The translations under genes and the position numbers were made by a program. From contig JAQGBZ010000012.1 in the NCBI GenBank assembly GCA_034687125.1, positions 372,001 through 436,000 of the forward strand: 64,000 bases of DNA, read 5' to 3'. The notes beneath the pieces were generated by a model. That model was not told the DNA's origin, searched no databases, and worked only from the letters and a program-made list of their open reading frames with translations. Positions 23,051 through 39,609 of this stretch are shown here, piece by piece (positions within the stretch are counted from its first letter, which is position 1; each line of letters starts with the position of its first letter). Source of the stretch: Neelides folsomi. Its lineage: Eukaryota > Arthropoda > Collembola > Neelipleona > Neelidae.

Positions 23051-26000
23051 TTAAAGATCCTCAATATACCTGAAATTGTGATTTAGAACTCTGTAGAACT
23101 GCGTAATAAAAGCCTTGTTCGTGAACGCGTTGTTGTTTTCTTTGATCCATGTAATCTCCTCTGAGCGAATAGAAGCCAACATGAAACAACTTGGGCTGAA
23201 TCGGGCAGATGCGAGCTTTATGAACCTCTGCGAACTCGAGATCTCAAAATTTCGTGTAAAGTCCATTAGTGAGAGAGAGAGATGAGAAAGGAAAAGGAAA
23301 CTCTCCCGCGTTCATGTTTCATTGATGTCCTTCACTCAACAACTCCTCGACGAGAAAAACTTCACTCTTCTTTTATTGTTTCTCTCCTCTTCCAAGAATT
23401 CCTCTCGTTTATTGTTATTTTCTATACCAGGTTTGACGAGAGTCCGGCACAGAATGAAGAACATTGTTACATTTTCTCTCCGCTTTAAAATTCTCCTCGG
23501 GTTCGGACATCAATTTTGTTCTCCAATGTCGTCTGAAACTTGAGAGTATATCAGATATACTTAAATACATAAATATATGGAGAGATACATATGTATAAAA
23601 TAGATACTATCAGTACATAGAATATATAAGTACTATACCTATGAGATAATATTTGGACTGAATAAATTACAGATAGAGATTACACACGAGTGACGTTCTA
23701 CAAAGCCTCTTTCTAATTAAACTCTCTCTAAGAAATCCCCCAGGAATCCTGTTGAGAAAGGCAATCTTGTCTTCTTATGAGTCCAAATCGCGTGATGCAA
23801 TACAAAACCACTCACATTCTCTTCTTTATTTTATATGGACCAGTTTATCTTTTGCGGAGACCCATTTTTACACAGTGGATAGGTATGAAAGGAAAATCAT
23901 CGTCAAAATTGCTTTCTCCCTATGGCTTTAATAACAGGTTAGTTTTATAAAAAGAAATAGTTATCTCTTTCGAGCTCTCAGCAATGAGCCAATGAGTCTA
24001 TGTAATTCGGATAATTCAAAGAAGTTAAGCTTATTAATGTTCATAATTTTCTTCATATGAATGAAACAATGTTTATAACAATTAGTATAACTAATTAGCT
24101 ACTACATACTATAGGTAATTATCCTATGTTATATACAGTATAGGATAGGTATATTTATTAGTTATTGAGTTTGAAGTTGAATTAAGCTCGAAATTGTGCG
24201 AATTTAAGAGAACGAATAGAAATTCCTTGGCGAATTCTACAATGAATTCATTTAAATGAATCAAAAGGATAAAAGCTAACAAGTAGGATATTAATTAGAT
24301 ATTTAAACCCATTCTTGCGCATCAATAATTAATATTAGAGGCGTTCATTAAGCAGTTATACAAAGGCCCAGGTTCCGTCGTAAATAAAGACGCTGTAGGG
24401 AAATTTGATTTGATTTGATTATGAGTTTAGGAAGGAAGCGAAAAGAGAAAGTGAGCCGCCCTAGTTAGAGCTGTAGAGCTGAATCGAATCTCATTTAATT
24501 TATTGCTCTCATTCCTCTTGCCTCGACCGACGTGGAAAGAATTTGGGAGTTCGGGAGATCTCAAACTGGTTTCACTTAAGGAAATTCAATATACCTCACT
24601 TTCCTCACACCACCATAATCCGCCATATATATATACTGTCTAACCATAAGTATGTGTTCGCACTCAAAGCCGTTCCGCATCAAACGTATGTTTGATCCAA
24701 TTCATTTTCCTCTTTATAATCATTTCTTCCTTATTCTCCCTATTTCTCCCACATAATACTGTAGAGACTTTCACATGACCAAAATAAGCCTTTCGACAAA
24801 GACGCCCAGAGGAGAAAATTCAATCTCCAATGTCAATATAATATAGTTACAACAAAAATAATACATATTTTTTTGACTTTTGGCGTTTTTGACCAAGAGA
24901 TACATTACACTTATTATATAATATGTGGAACGAGCTGAGTCGGAGCGGAGGAAAAAAATAACTAAAATAAGGCAATTTTGTAAAAAAAACTTTTTGTATG
25001 TTGTATATATAAAACATATTATTTTCATATGGCTCAAAGCCAGAGAATCCTGAGAGATTCCTCGTCCTATCATGCAAATATTTGTTCAGGGACAAGGTCT
25101 CAAAATTATTCATATATGACTCTTGGTGTATTCAGCGCGGTGGTTCGGAAGCGATAAGAGAGAAGAAAGAAGTGGTAGGAGAGTTCTTCTAAAGATTTCC
25201 TTCCTCTGGACCCTTTTGCTTCCAACTCGATAATTCAATTATGATGGAAATAAGACCAAATCCCCACACCAGACCCCTTGTTTTCTTTAATTAAGAAGGG
25301 GATTTGAAGTGGAAAGCTGGAGTGCGGTAATGAAGGGAGGAGCACCAGCCAAGTCTCAAATCTCTTCTGAACCGATAGGAGTAAATCCAATTTGTCACAG
25401 GTGCACCGAATGTCCCTGCGTCACTTTCAGACATCTCCTTTTACTCCACTAACTTCAATTCTCTTTGGAGGAGCATTTGGTTTGGAAATGAGGCTTTCAG
25501 AGCGAGGGCAGCTGTTGAGGCCAATGGAAACTTGGACCCACCAACTTCCAAACTACATAACTTACCTATACTATAACAATATGCAATACATGAGAGACAC
25601 TGGTGAAGTGAGTAGTTTAAATATTAGAATATTTACTCACTTCCACTTCCAAAGTCCAAATGTATTTATTAAAAGGCCCACTCACGAGCTCATCCCGGCT
25701 TAATTCCACTTGGGGCACCAAGGCATTCTAGTGGCTAATAAACAGATATCATCGCAGGCCCATTCCCCCAACGCTTTAAATTTCAAATGGAAAAATGACG
25801 CAGTCATTTCATTTTCATAACTCCCAATGGAATTTCCTCTTATCAACATCATACGAGGGAAAAATTGGTACATTTATTTGCATCAGATGTATTTCCCCGG
25901 TCCTTCAAGTTTGGCCAACTTGAGATGTGGCAGCATTACGTCAGTAAGTCCTCATAGGCCTAATAGACGAACGAACCCATTTCTTAACATTAAATTAAAT

Positions 26001-27489
26001 TACCATGTAGAAAAGAAACATTTGTATTTAGTTTGAGTTGTTGAAATGTTGTAAAGATATTTTATCCCATCTCTGTAATATACTTTTTTCCATTTTTCTT
26101 GTACAAAAAAGTTGGTATAAAAATGGATCTAAAACAATCGAGGGATTACTTTACATTCACATACTATCGTAAAGTTGTGATATCAAGATTAATATTATTT
26201 CCTCGCTCTGTTTTCCCTACATTTATTCCTCATAGAAAAGTAACAGGATTCTGGGCATGGGTAAAATTTCCCTCAAATAAAATGATATTGATAGGTAAAA
26301 AGGGCTGAAAACAGAATTTGGAAAACATGAAAAACTTTATGTAAAGTGAAGTGAAGACAAGTTGAGAACGAGGTGGAATCAATGTATTTCGCCTATCTTT
26401 GATCTAAAGGTATCTTAACTATATACTCCACCATGATAGCTGATCAGAAGCATTCCAAACCCGAGGAGTGATGAGAATGAAAACGAGCGTATTTGGATGG
26501 TAGAAAGATCAAAAAGAATTTTCAATCCAAACAGCCCATTGAAGAAAGGGAAAGTTGAAGAGCCCAAAGATGGGTGACTTTGGTTAGTCCAACAAAAGCA
26601 GACTTCGTTAGAGGGAAGTCTGGAAGGCTGAGTAAGATAATTGGAAATGTATAGGGAGCGGATAACAGCAGAGCAATTTCTATTATTTAGCCCATTTTAT
26701 CTATGTACACTCCCCAATAGGCCAACTCCGCATTTCTCTCAAGCGGATTCGTTGGACCAAGGAAGGAAACGCATGTTGAGTCAACAGCGTTCGGGAAGAA
26801 TGCCCGCCTTTCTCCTGATGTTCAAAACCTGTTCAAGAATCGTTCTTTTGGACAGGGAACATATGGAGACTCGGGAGCTTATCGATTCCACAACCTTTTA
26901 AAAAACTTTTCCCTTCAACTTGAAGAGTTTGGGCTGACTACGGTGAGAAAAATGCCGTGAGGATCGGAATGGAGAAGTTGGAAGACTGTGGACCATCTTT
27001 AAATCTCATCATTTCCTCTCTTATCTCCTCTCCATTTACTTCCCCTCCAACTCCTTTTAATGTTAAATATTCAAGAGGACATTTTGGTCCAGCTTCCTTC
27101 CTCCGAGCCCTAAATAGACTTCAATTTTTCATCCGGTCCTTATTACAGATTCAAAAGTTGAAAAAGGTTCTTTGCCATTGGGAGTCTGGGAACAAAATGG
27201 GTAATATATTTGATACCCCACAGCTGATAACCAAAGGGTTTTCTCAACTCGAATACACTCGCTATTCTTCACGCGTTGGAAATCTCTTTTCTCCCAGAGT
27301 CCAATAACTTTCACGTAAACTTCTATGAACTCAATCGTCTGAGAAGCCAGGCACATTAATCACTCTCCAGTTTTAAGCTCTCCAAATTATCATGAAACTA
27401 ATTTAGATTCAACTTGGCTTCATATCATACACATATGTACTACACAAATTTATATATAAATAACACATATTATAGTTGGTTATATCAAA
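23051..27489. other. Spacer with GC-richer islands, no protein recognised
   Basis: Islands at about 23050-23540, 24360-24760, 25120-25980 and 26340-27360 carry open frames of 66-116 codons on both strands. None shows a domain, a consistent exon-intron chain, or a biased codon pattern that I can see. They could be promoters, UTR exons or long noncoding transcripts. Confidence 0.35.
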
Positions 27490-27696
27490 TCATTGTAATC
27501 GAAACCAATTAAAAGGAAACAACATCACGCAAAAGCGAAGGTTCTCGGGTTCTCGATTTTTAATAGATTGGTCTACTTCGATCATTTCATTGATACACTT
27601 AACTTTACTTTCCAGACACTTAAATGAGAATTGAGAATATAATATTACACAAATTACAGCTACAAATAAAGCAATCAATGTGCTCATTATTTTCAT
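27490..27696 (-). CDS. Candidate small secreted peptide, 68 aa
   Basis: A single open frame beginning with a true ATG (MKIMSTLIALFVAVICVILY) has a textbook signal peptide of about 22 residues. It is followed by a short mature part with three cysteines (KCLESK, VKCINEM, RFCVM) and an aromatic, basic-ended C-terminus (FPFNWFRLQ). No family is recognised. It stands alone in a gene desert, so it may be a chance frame; the signal-peptide character is the only support. It could also be the first exon of a longer gene. Confidence 0.3.
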   Translation of the reverse strand: MKIMSTLIALFVAVICVILYSQFSFKCLESKVKCINEMIEVDQSIKNREPENLRFCVMLFPFNWFRLQ

Positions 27697-30195
27697 ATAA
27701 TAAATAGTAAATACTGTGTAAATATAATAAATGCCCTAAATAAAGTATTCTGTATGTATTAAATATAAAGTTTATTTAGCTAAACCATTAAACCGATGCA
27801 ATATTTCACAAGGTTAATATGTCATCTCCAATTCTTTTTCACTCATTTCACTTTGAAATTATTTGACGGAGGCTCAAAGTAGAAGATTAATAATTCGGGA
27901 CTTGTCTGGCATTTGCACTATACCTTTTTCCAACTCTGACAGACCACAGAAAAGTGAAAAATAATATTAGGTATGTGTACGAAAACGAAAATCATTAATC
28001 TTACCCAAAGTAAATATTCCAAATGTTCAAATATATGAAGTGTACATTATGTTATATTTATTTCGAAACTATTAATTCAATCTGATATTCACTGAAATAC
28101 ATGTACCAATATCTAGTGTCAATATCTAGTTATTAATATACCATAAATCATATGAATCTGAATGTGTTGTTACATTAAATATTATTATCATTATCAATAA
28201 AATACACTGAAATATCTAAATAAATTGTCAGCTTTGAAGTTCCAGTTTAACACACTTGAATTTGACCTTTGGAAATCATGTTGAGCTAGATGAGGTATTA
28301 ATAATTTATAATGATTTGAATGATCTATTTGAATCTAGTTAATTATTAAATATCTTTAATGGCGTTTAATGGATACTACATACATATTATATTCTCAAAA
28401 TAGTCAATTACGAAAGTTGAGTCTAACAATGTAGAACAAAACGTTTTTTCAGGAAAAGAATTACATAGTTGGTTATCTCAAATTTTCTGCTTTTATTAAA
28501 CCTACTATCAATATCACTCCTGTGACGTAAGGACCGAAGACATGCCAAATGGTATTCAGTCCCTGCGAAATAATTCTGAATAAATGTATAATGAATTTAA
28601 TGAACAATTCATCTATATCACAATGAATATTTTAGGTAACGGAAGAAGAGAAAGCCATTAATTAATTGATTAAGCAGCCCGTGCCATGAACCTAGATCAA
28701 CCATCAAGGGTAAACGTGCAAATAATTAGCTTGCAGTTCTTCCTACGTAAAATGTTCGTCTTCCTCTCTAGATAGTATTTATTAAGGAAGCTTTCCACAA
28801 TTGTGCTATTATAGTTATTAGTTTTCCGATCTCGGTTACGACATCGATTTAATGAAATGTTTATGATTCTCAAATTAACTTAAATTCCACGAATCCAATT
28901 GCATTGTTCTTTGCTTCAATTAAAACATAATTAGTTTATCATTTACAAAGATAGCTAATTAATGTAATTAATATGAAAATGAATAAATGGGAGTGAAACA
29001 ACATTTTGACTGACTTGAATTTTATTCGATTAAGAAGCAAGAAAGTACTGATAGCTTGATGTTGAATTTCTGCTTTTAAATAAAATACTCACAACTCACC
29101 TTATGTACTTAAGTATGATTAAACATCTAAGTAAGCAAACGTGTACCGTCTTAAACACTTTGGAAGAAAGACATTTCCAAATTAGCTAAATAATATAATA
29201 GGGCTAAAACTTGAAAACGATAGAACCAAAAGTACACAACTTCCTACTTAAATTGATTATAATTAATGATTGCCTTACAGTTGAAGACTAAAAGAGCCTC
29301 GTAAATCTCGTGCTAATTTTTAATTCCTATTCCAACATTGCGATCTTAATCTTAATTTATGTATAACAACATTTCACTGAGAATAACAAAATATATTATA
29401 TAAATATATTTTAAAATGAGCTTTTACAATTACAATTAACAAATTATATATGAAAAAGTAAAAAAAAATGGTATTAATGATCGTATTTAAGTACTATTCT
29501 ACTAAAAGTAAGTAATCCTTAAATAATCGTACATGCATCTCCTATATTTAAATTTAATCGTGTACATAATATTACTTCTAACTTTTTTAAGTCAGCCTAT
29601 TTGGCATTTTGTTCTCGGCTGTCTTTTATAATTATGTGACAAAATGAAAAAAAAAAGGTAAAGCCTTAAATTTGAAATGAACAAATTGATATTGAAACTA
29701 CATTGACACATTCCTAAAATTATTTCATTCACTGTAAGTAGAATGAATTTGCAAACAATCATTTCATTGTCTCGTCCATGATTAATTAGCAGCAAAGGGA
29801 GTAATTTTACATGCGAGAGGAGGGAGGTTCCATTTTGCTCAAGTAATTAATTTCCTTCCAATCCACACAATCCATACACACACATCCATTTCACATTGAA
29901 GATTCAAAGGGCTGTGTCAAATATTTAATATGTCATTTACAAAGAGAGATTCCAAAGATCTCTGCTGGAGTTCAAATAATTCAAGTTTACATTTGTTCAA
30001 TTAAGGGACTGCGAAGAGCACCTAATCATTGCAAGATAATTTACATATCAGTTAGTTCATGTTTGATATTTGCTCACAGATTATATACGCAATATAATTT
30101 CTGTATTTATTTTTAATAATTTGTGTATAAGTATGTACTATAGGAATTTGATCAAGATACTTTGGGAGGTTCTTGAGGTAAAGCCGAGGGCCTTT
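27697..30195. other. AT-rich spacer and TMEM184B 3' flank
   Basis: No gene seen. The right end is probably the 3' UTR of the TMEM184B gene on the minus strand. Confidence 0.45.
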
Positions 30196-34817
<4,622 letters not shown>

Positions 34818-34894
34818 TATGACATCAGCTTACCATTTAGATAAAAATCAATAACTTTGACACATCTTCAGTGGGGATTTTAAACTCTTCAAAC
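34818..34894 (-). promoter_or_regulatory. TMEM184B 5' UTR with three very short upstream ORFs
   Basis: The exon holding the start codon begins after an acceptor (TTTCAG) at about 34895. Between there and the start codon the transcript has three ATGs opening frames of five, three and two codons (ATGTGTCAAAGTTATTGA, ATGGTAAGCTGA, ATGTCATAA), the last ending next to the main ATG. Such leaders often lower or tune translation; that effect is inference. The phrase ATGGTAAGC also resembles a splice donor. Confidence 0.45.
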
Positions 34895-37271
34895 CTGAAA
34901 TAAGAAAATAGACTTTTTAGAATTTGAAACAATCGTAAGATTAAAATAATTCCATTTCTCTTTACTTTAATGATATGATTGAATGAAATAGATTAATCTC
35001 GAAATTATCCATTAATTATTAATGGTAAATGCCTACTTTTAAATATAAAAATTGCTCTCATGAAACTCGTGATATAATCGTTTTACTCTATTAAAATGTT
35101 AATCTATCTACGTAAAATAATTATCTTATCTGCTGTAAAATGATAACAGACATTCATTCCTAATTAATCAGCAAATCGATAAAGGATAAAGCTGATAAAA
35201 CAGTTTAAAACACATTTTATAAATGGTAGACCAACGAGCCAAAATGACTAGTTAATTAAATAAGTGAGAGAGAAAGTGTAATAATAAATAACATTATAAC
35301 ATGTAAAATATCGTGATTGTTTATAATATTCTGCAATCCATTATATAATATTTTGCATGTAGCCTAAATTATAAATTATACATTTACCATTTTACAATTA
35401 TAATAAACAACAATTAAAGTGTATTTATTTCCTCTATTTAAAATGAAATAAAATGATAGACATTTGCAATTGCTTATTTTGTATAATTACTGTAATACAC
35501 TAGAGTACATTCTTGAAACATTGCATTTCAACTTTGTATTGAACTTGTTTACCGTTGTATGGAAAGGTATAAAACATCTTCAATACCTGTTTTCCTTTCC
35601 TTCCGTACCAGATCACAACTTGATATACATATGATATACTAAAGTAGGTCCTTAAACCCTTTACGGCTTTTATGTGACATTCGTTATTCAAACGACGTCA
35701 TCAAATCATAACCCAATCCGTCTTTCTTTTGAGAGATTCGATCGTAAATTGATCTCTTATTTTTAAAATGGGATTAAGGAACCATTTATGACAGGAGAAA
35801 TTATAATGATCTGATCCGTTAACCTTTTCCACAAACATGCAAAAAGCGAATCAAGTGAATAATTAATCGATTATTTAGCAATTTGGAGGTGATTTTGGAG
35901 AAATAGTAAATGCGATGAAGGTCGACATTCACTAAATACATCACTGACTTAGTCAGATATGGTAATGAGAGAGTGATGATGACTAAAAAATAATTATCTT
36001 CCTTGCTACCTGACTAAAATAATGTACACCAACTTGAGAAAATGGTGAGTAGATGAATAGAAAATCACCGTTAGTTTTTAACACTTCGTAGTAGATTACT
36101 CATCAACTCATGATGCGATGTATAAAATACGATACATTTTGTTTAAAATAAAATAAGCATTGAATTATTAATGATTAAAGAATTTTTACTTGTTAATGAT
36201 TATCAAAAATAATGATAATGATATAAAACGAATAATTGAGGCAGTTAACTTTTTTGCAATACTTCTCAAGTTCATTTCTATCTCTCACATTAAAAAAATA
36301 TATTTGTTTATATTTAATCGCATCATCAATACATAAGTTAATACGTCACCCATTCATTGTTCCACCAACACCCTTCTAATGATTTATAACCACAACTAAG
36401 GATTTACAAGGATAATAACCGATAATAATTTAATAACCGATGTGAACTGTCTAATAATGTAATTTTGAAACGAGTTATTACCGATTTGAACCAGCTGGGA
36501 AGCATGAGGTCAATGGAAAGAACACTCCAAAATAAACACAACGAAGATGAACTCGCTAATAAATTATTAAAATTGGACTTAACTTCTGGAACTCCGAGGG
36601 ACTTGACCTCTATTTAAATCTACATTCCAACTACGCCGACTTGAGCTCCCAACTTGATAGTTTGTGAATTAGAAAGGTGAGGAAATGGGGGACCACCGTT
36701 GTTCTTAATTGTGGATTTCTGCAAGTGTGGTGAAGTGTGTAAAACAGGAAGAGGATTACGGTGAAGATTCGCACAGGAAAGCATACGGAGAGAAATATTG
36801 GAGTGCGAGACGCCACCAACTCTCCCATCTGTATATTAATCCTTCTCCCAATGACGTCTATGTGGCGTATTACATTCATTCACAACAGGCACACGTACTT
36901 TTCATCCGCAGGGACAATTTCACACACTTAACCTTTTTATAACCTTTTATTGGTTTTAATCCTATATTATATAAATAATTGCATTATAATTAAGTTTATA
37001 TTGAATATTTTATTGAGTTGTTAAAAAGTTTCAGTTGTAACATTATTGTTAAAATAATCGTCATTTATAATATTGAAAATATTCCGAGAACTTATAAACT
37101 TTAAATATTTTTAATATTTTAAATTTATTTTTGTTATTGTCCTTATGAGGTAAATTAAATACTTTAAAGTTTATACGATTTGTTATTGACCTTCAATTTT
37201 GTTCATTAACAAAATTTTAAACTTCATTAGGAGCTGATGAAGATTCGACTTGTTGAATTGTAAAGAGAACA
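34895..37271. promoter_or_regulatory. Head-to-head intergenic region of TMEM184B and syntaxin-8
   Basis: It contains the upstream noncoding parts of both divergent genes. A GC-richer piece at about 36490-36700 ends in a good plus-strand donor (AGAAAG followed by GTGAGG at 36677). An acceptor (AACTTCATTAG, ending 37230) lies 41 bp before the syntaxin start codon. A spliced 5' UTR for the syntaxin gene is therefore likely. No N-terminal coding exon for it is visible. The first exon of TMEM184B is not identified. Confidence 0.4.
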
Positions 37272-38017
37272 ATGGCAGGGTCATCTAGTTCTAGTCGAGC
37301 TGCCTTGCTGGGAGGAGGAAGAGGTCTCGGTGATCTTGGAACAACTGGCTGGTCCACGAGCAATGAGAACGACGAGGAAGAAGAAGGAGTTGAAACAAGG
37401 CCTTTCAATGTTACTCAACTGAGACATCAACAATACCAACTGATACAAGGTAAATGTCATTATCGTTACTGATCTATCATTTCAATTTTACACATTTATT
37501 CATCCATTATGTAATATTCTAATATTATATCGAATTAAACTTATTTTGCAGAACAAGACAGAGGTTTAGAAGCTCTGTCGGAAGTGATCACTCGGCAAAA
37601 GAACATCGCTCGAACCATTGGAAATGAAGTGGATTATCAAAATGGTGAGTGATCTTATTAAAAATATTATAATGGAAGGATGATATTATTATGAAGGAAA
37701 ATAATAATGTTCAAGACATTAACATGAATTTAATGCATTTGGTTTTCTAGAGCTAATTGAAGATATAACTGACCATGTTGATCGAACGAGAGACAGACTT
37801 GTTGGGGAAACTAGTAGAGTTAGGACAATTGATAGAAAAGACAATACATGTGGTAATAGCCTATTTCAATAACAATCGATCTCAATAATTCATCATAAGA
37901 ACAATGAAATAAGATTTTGCGTTTTGTGTCATCCTAAATAATAATTGATGTTTTTTAGGTTTATGGACTGTGATAATACTTCTTCTCGTTGCAATTATAA
38001 TAGTCTCGTCTTTTTGA
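37272..38017 (+). CDS. STX8: Syntaxin-8-like Qc-SNARE, short form lacking Habc domain
   Basis: Four exons (37272-37449, 37552-37644, 37751-37852, 37959-38017; all phase 1) give 143 residues, against about 235 in human STX8. The visible part starts with a Ser/Gly-rich, acidic leader (NENDEEEEGVETR). It then follows the family from the linker on: IQEQDRGLEALSEVITRQK, the SNARE helix IGNEVDYQNELIEDITDHVD, the DRKDNTCG end and a tail anchor LWTVIILLLVAIIIVSSF. Syntaxin-8 pairs with syntaxin-7, Vti1b and VAMP8 in late-endosome fusion. The N-terminal three-helix domain is missing. In all three frames a stop lies between the upstream acceptor and this ATG, so a start at MAGSSSSSR is indicated unless a weak internal acceptor (CAATGGCAG) joins unseen upstream exons. 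Confidence 0.88.
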
Positions 38018-38779
38018 TCGGCTTCCCTCGCATCGCATTGCATTAAGGCTATTGATGATCACCGAAAAATGAAATTATTAATTTATTAATGATATAAAGA
38101 TAATGGATAATTTTATTGATTAAGTATAGAAACTTTGTGAATATAAGTAAACTGGCAAGATCTTATAATGATTTAATTTGTTTAGAAATGAAGATAATAA
38201 TTAATAACATTTTTATTAGATATTTATGTTCTTTGAATTCTTACAAATAAATATGAATTATATTATTCCATCTCTTTATATTAAAATATTTCATTGTTAA
38301 TTCTATTATTAATTCTACATTTAATTATATCGATTAAGTTCAAAATAACCATAAAATGCATAAAAAGATTCGGCAGTGAGTCTATTATTAATATTACGTT
38401 TTTTCATTGTTCAAGTCCTTAATTGTAAATTAAAGCAATCCTAACAATTTTATACGAATAATGCCATACTTAATAAAAATAGCTAAATAATAAACCTAAT
38501 TCGGTTGTATGTTAAAGCTTCAACATTACCTAGTTTTTTTAACAATAGCATGAATGATAAAATTCTAATTAGTTATCATTCAATTATTACAATTATTAGT
38601 ATGTTTAGTGTTGAGAATGTCCATTCTTTTCTAATTACTGTCTATTACGAAGAAAAATAAAATTGTACTCCGTTAGTCAAGACGCGTTCTTTGTTCAATT
38701 GTTCTCGAATCAGTTGGTTCTAAATATTTCTCTTCTCAATTAATAAAGATATTGGGGTCTAAATTCCAATTTTACAAAA
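38018..38779. other. AT-rich spacer
   Basis: Syntaxin-8 3' UTR and the promoter of the next gene; no further structure recognised. Confidence 0.5.
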
Positions 38780-39258
38780 ATGAACAATTGTAATTTCATC
38801 GTTCTTTTCTTTTTCTTCTCATTTTCTATCTACTTTGCCGTTTCACTAAATAGTACCGAAAAACAAGAACTTGAAAAGGAATTTCAAGAAACTATTGACA
38901 AAATCTTGGTTGGATTTAATGGTAATTGATTTTATACATTTAACTTTTATAATTAACTGACCATTATGTAGAGTATTTTGTATTTTAATATTTTATTGAT
39001 GTTTAATATTGAGAATGATGCGCTTTTTCAGTGACTCAACCTGATGTTATGTGCAACAACGTAACCATTTCTACTGATGACTGCTCCTCAACCATTTTGA
39101 AAAACTTCTCATTTCTGACGAGCTTCAGATTACTTGATGGAATTTGCACGTGTAACAACACAAGACTTAGTTGCCCAAGAGGAACAAATCTCATCAATAG
39201 GCTTCAATTAACTCTCTGGAGAAACATTTATAACCAAAATTGCAAATGTCATTGTTAA
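38780..39258 (+). CDS. Small cysteine-rich secreted protein, 122 aa
   Basis: Two exons (38780-38921, 39032-39258; phase 1) open with ATG and a strong signal peptide (MNNCNFIVLFFFFSFSIYFA, cleavage near residue 22). The mature chain of about 100 residues has an acidic helical start (KQELEKEFQETIDKIL), then eight cysteines in the order C, C, CTC, C and a terminal CKCHC. At least five N-glycosylation sequons (NST, NVT twice, NFS, NNT) mark it as an extracellular or luminal glycoprotein. All eight could form disulfides. No known family is recognised; the terminal CxCxC cluster and the paired CTC are its signature. It stands alone between the syntaxin and a transporter. Confidence 0.68.
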
Positions 39259-39609
39259 ATAAAACTTTTTAAAGAGCAATTCAGCACATTTAATAATATC
39301 ATAACAAGTTTTAATATTCAAGAAATCTTAATTTATACAAATATAGCATTATACCATATACACTGTACACTTCGAAAAAGACCGAGAAAACCTCATAAAT
39401 ACATACATAATATAAAAGTTAATATAAAGTTATATAAATTAAAAAGCACTAGGATAGTACTATAAATATTACATGCATGATTTGTACAGAGAAATAATTG
39501 CAGATCAGCTATATGTACCATATATTATATAAAGTATACAAAACTTTTTATAAGTATTTGTATTGTCAAATCGATTCATTCAGTTTTTTAAAAATGAAAT
39601 TCAAATAAT
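39259..39609. other. Tail-to-tail spacer
   Basis: Short AT-rich region shared by the 3' flanks of the secreted-protein gene (plus) and the first SLC17 transporter (minus); no feature seen beyond possible poly-A signals. Confidence 0.5.

Noticed and set aside
23051-23543. Open frames of 68-73 codons on both strands with some charged or hydrophobic segments
   Set aside because: No splice chain, no family signature, and they overlap one another on opposite strands.
25392-27356. Several 69-116 codon frames (25392-25703, 25827-26036, 26641-26901, 26957-27307, and one on the minus strand at 27129-27356)
   Set aside because: Low-complexity or pyrimidine-driven sequence without domain, conserved motif or matching exon phases.
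36631-36942. Open frames on both strands considered as the missing syntaxin-8 N-terminal exon
   Set aside because: Neither reads like a syntaxin Habc helix, and the donor at 36677 lies outside any such frame.
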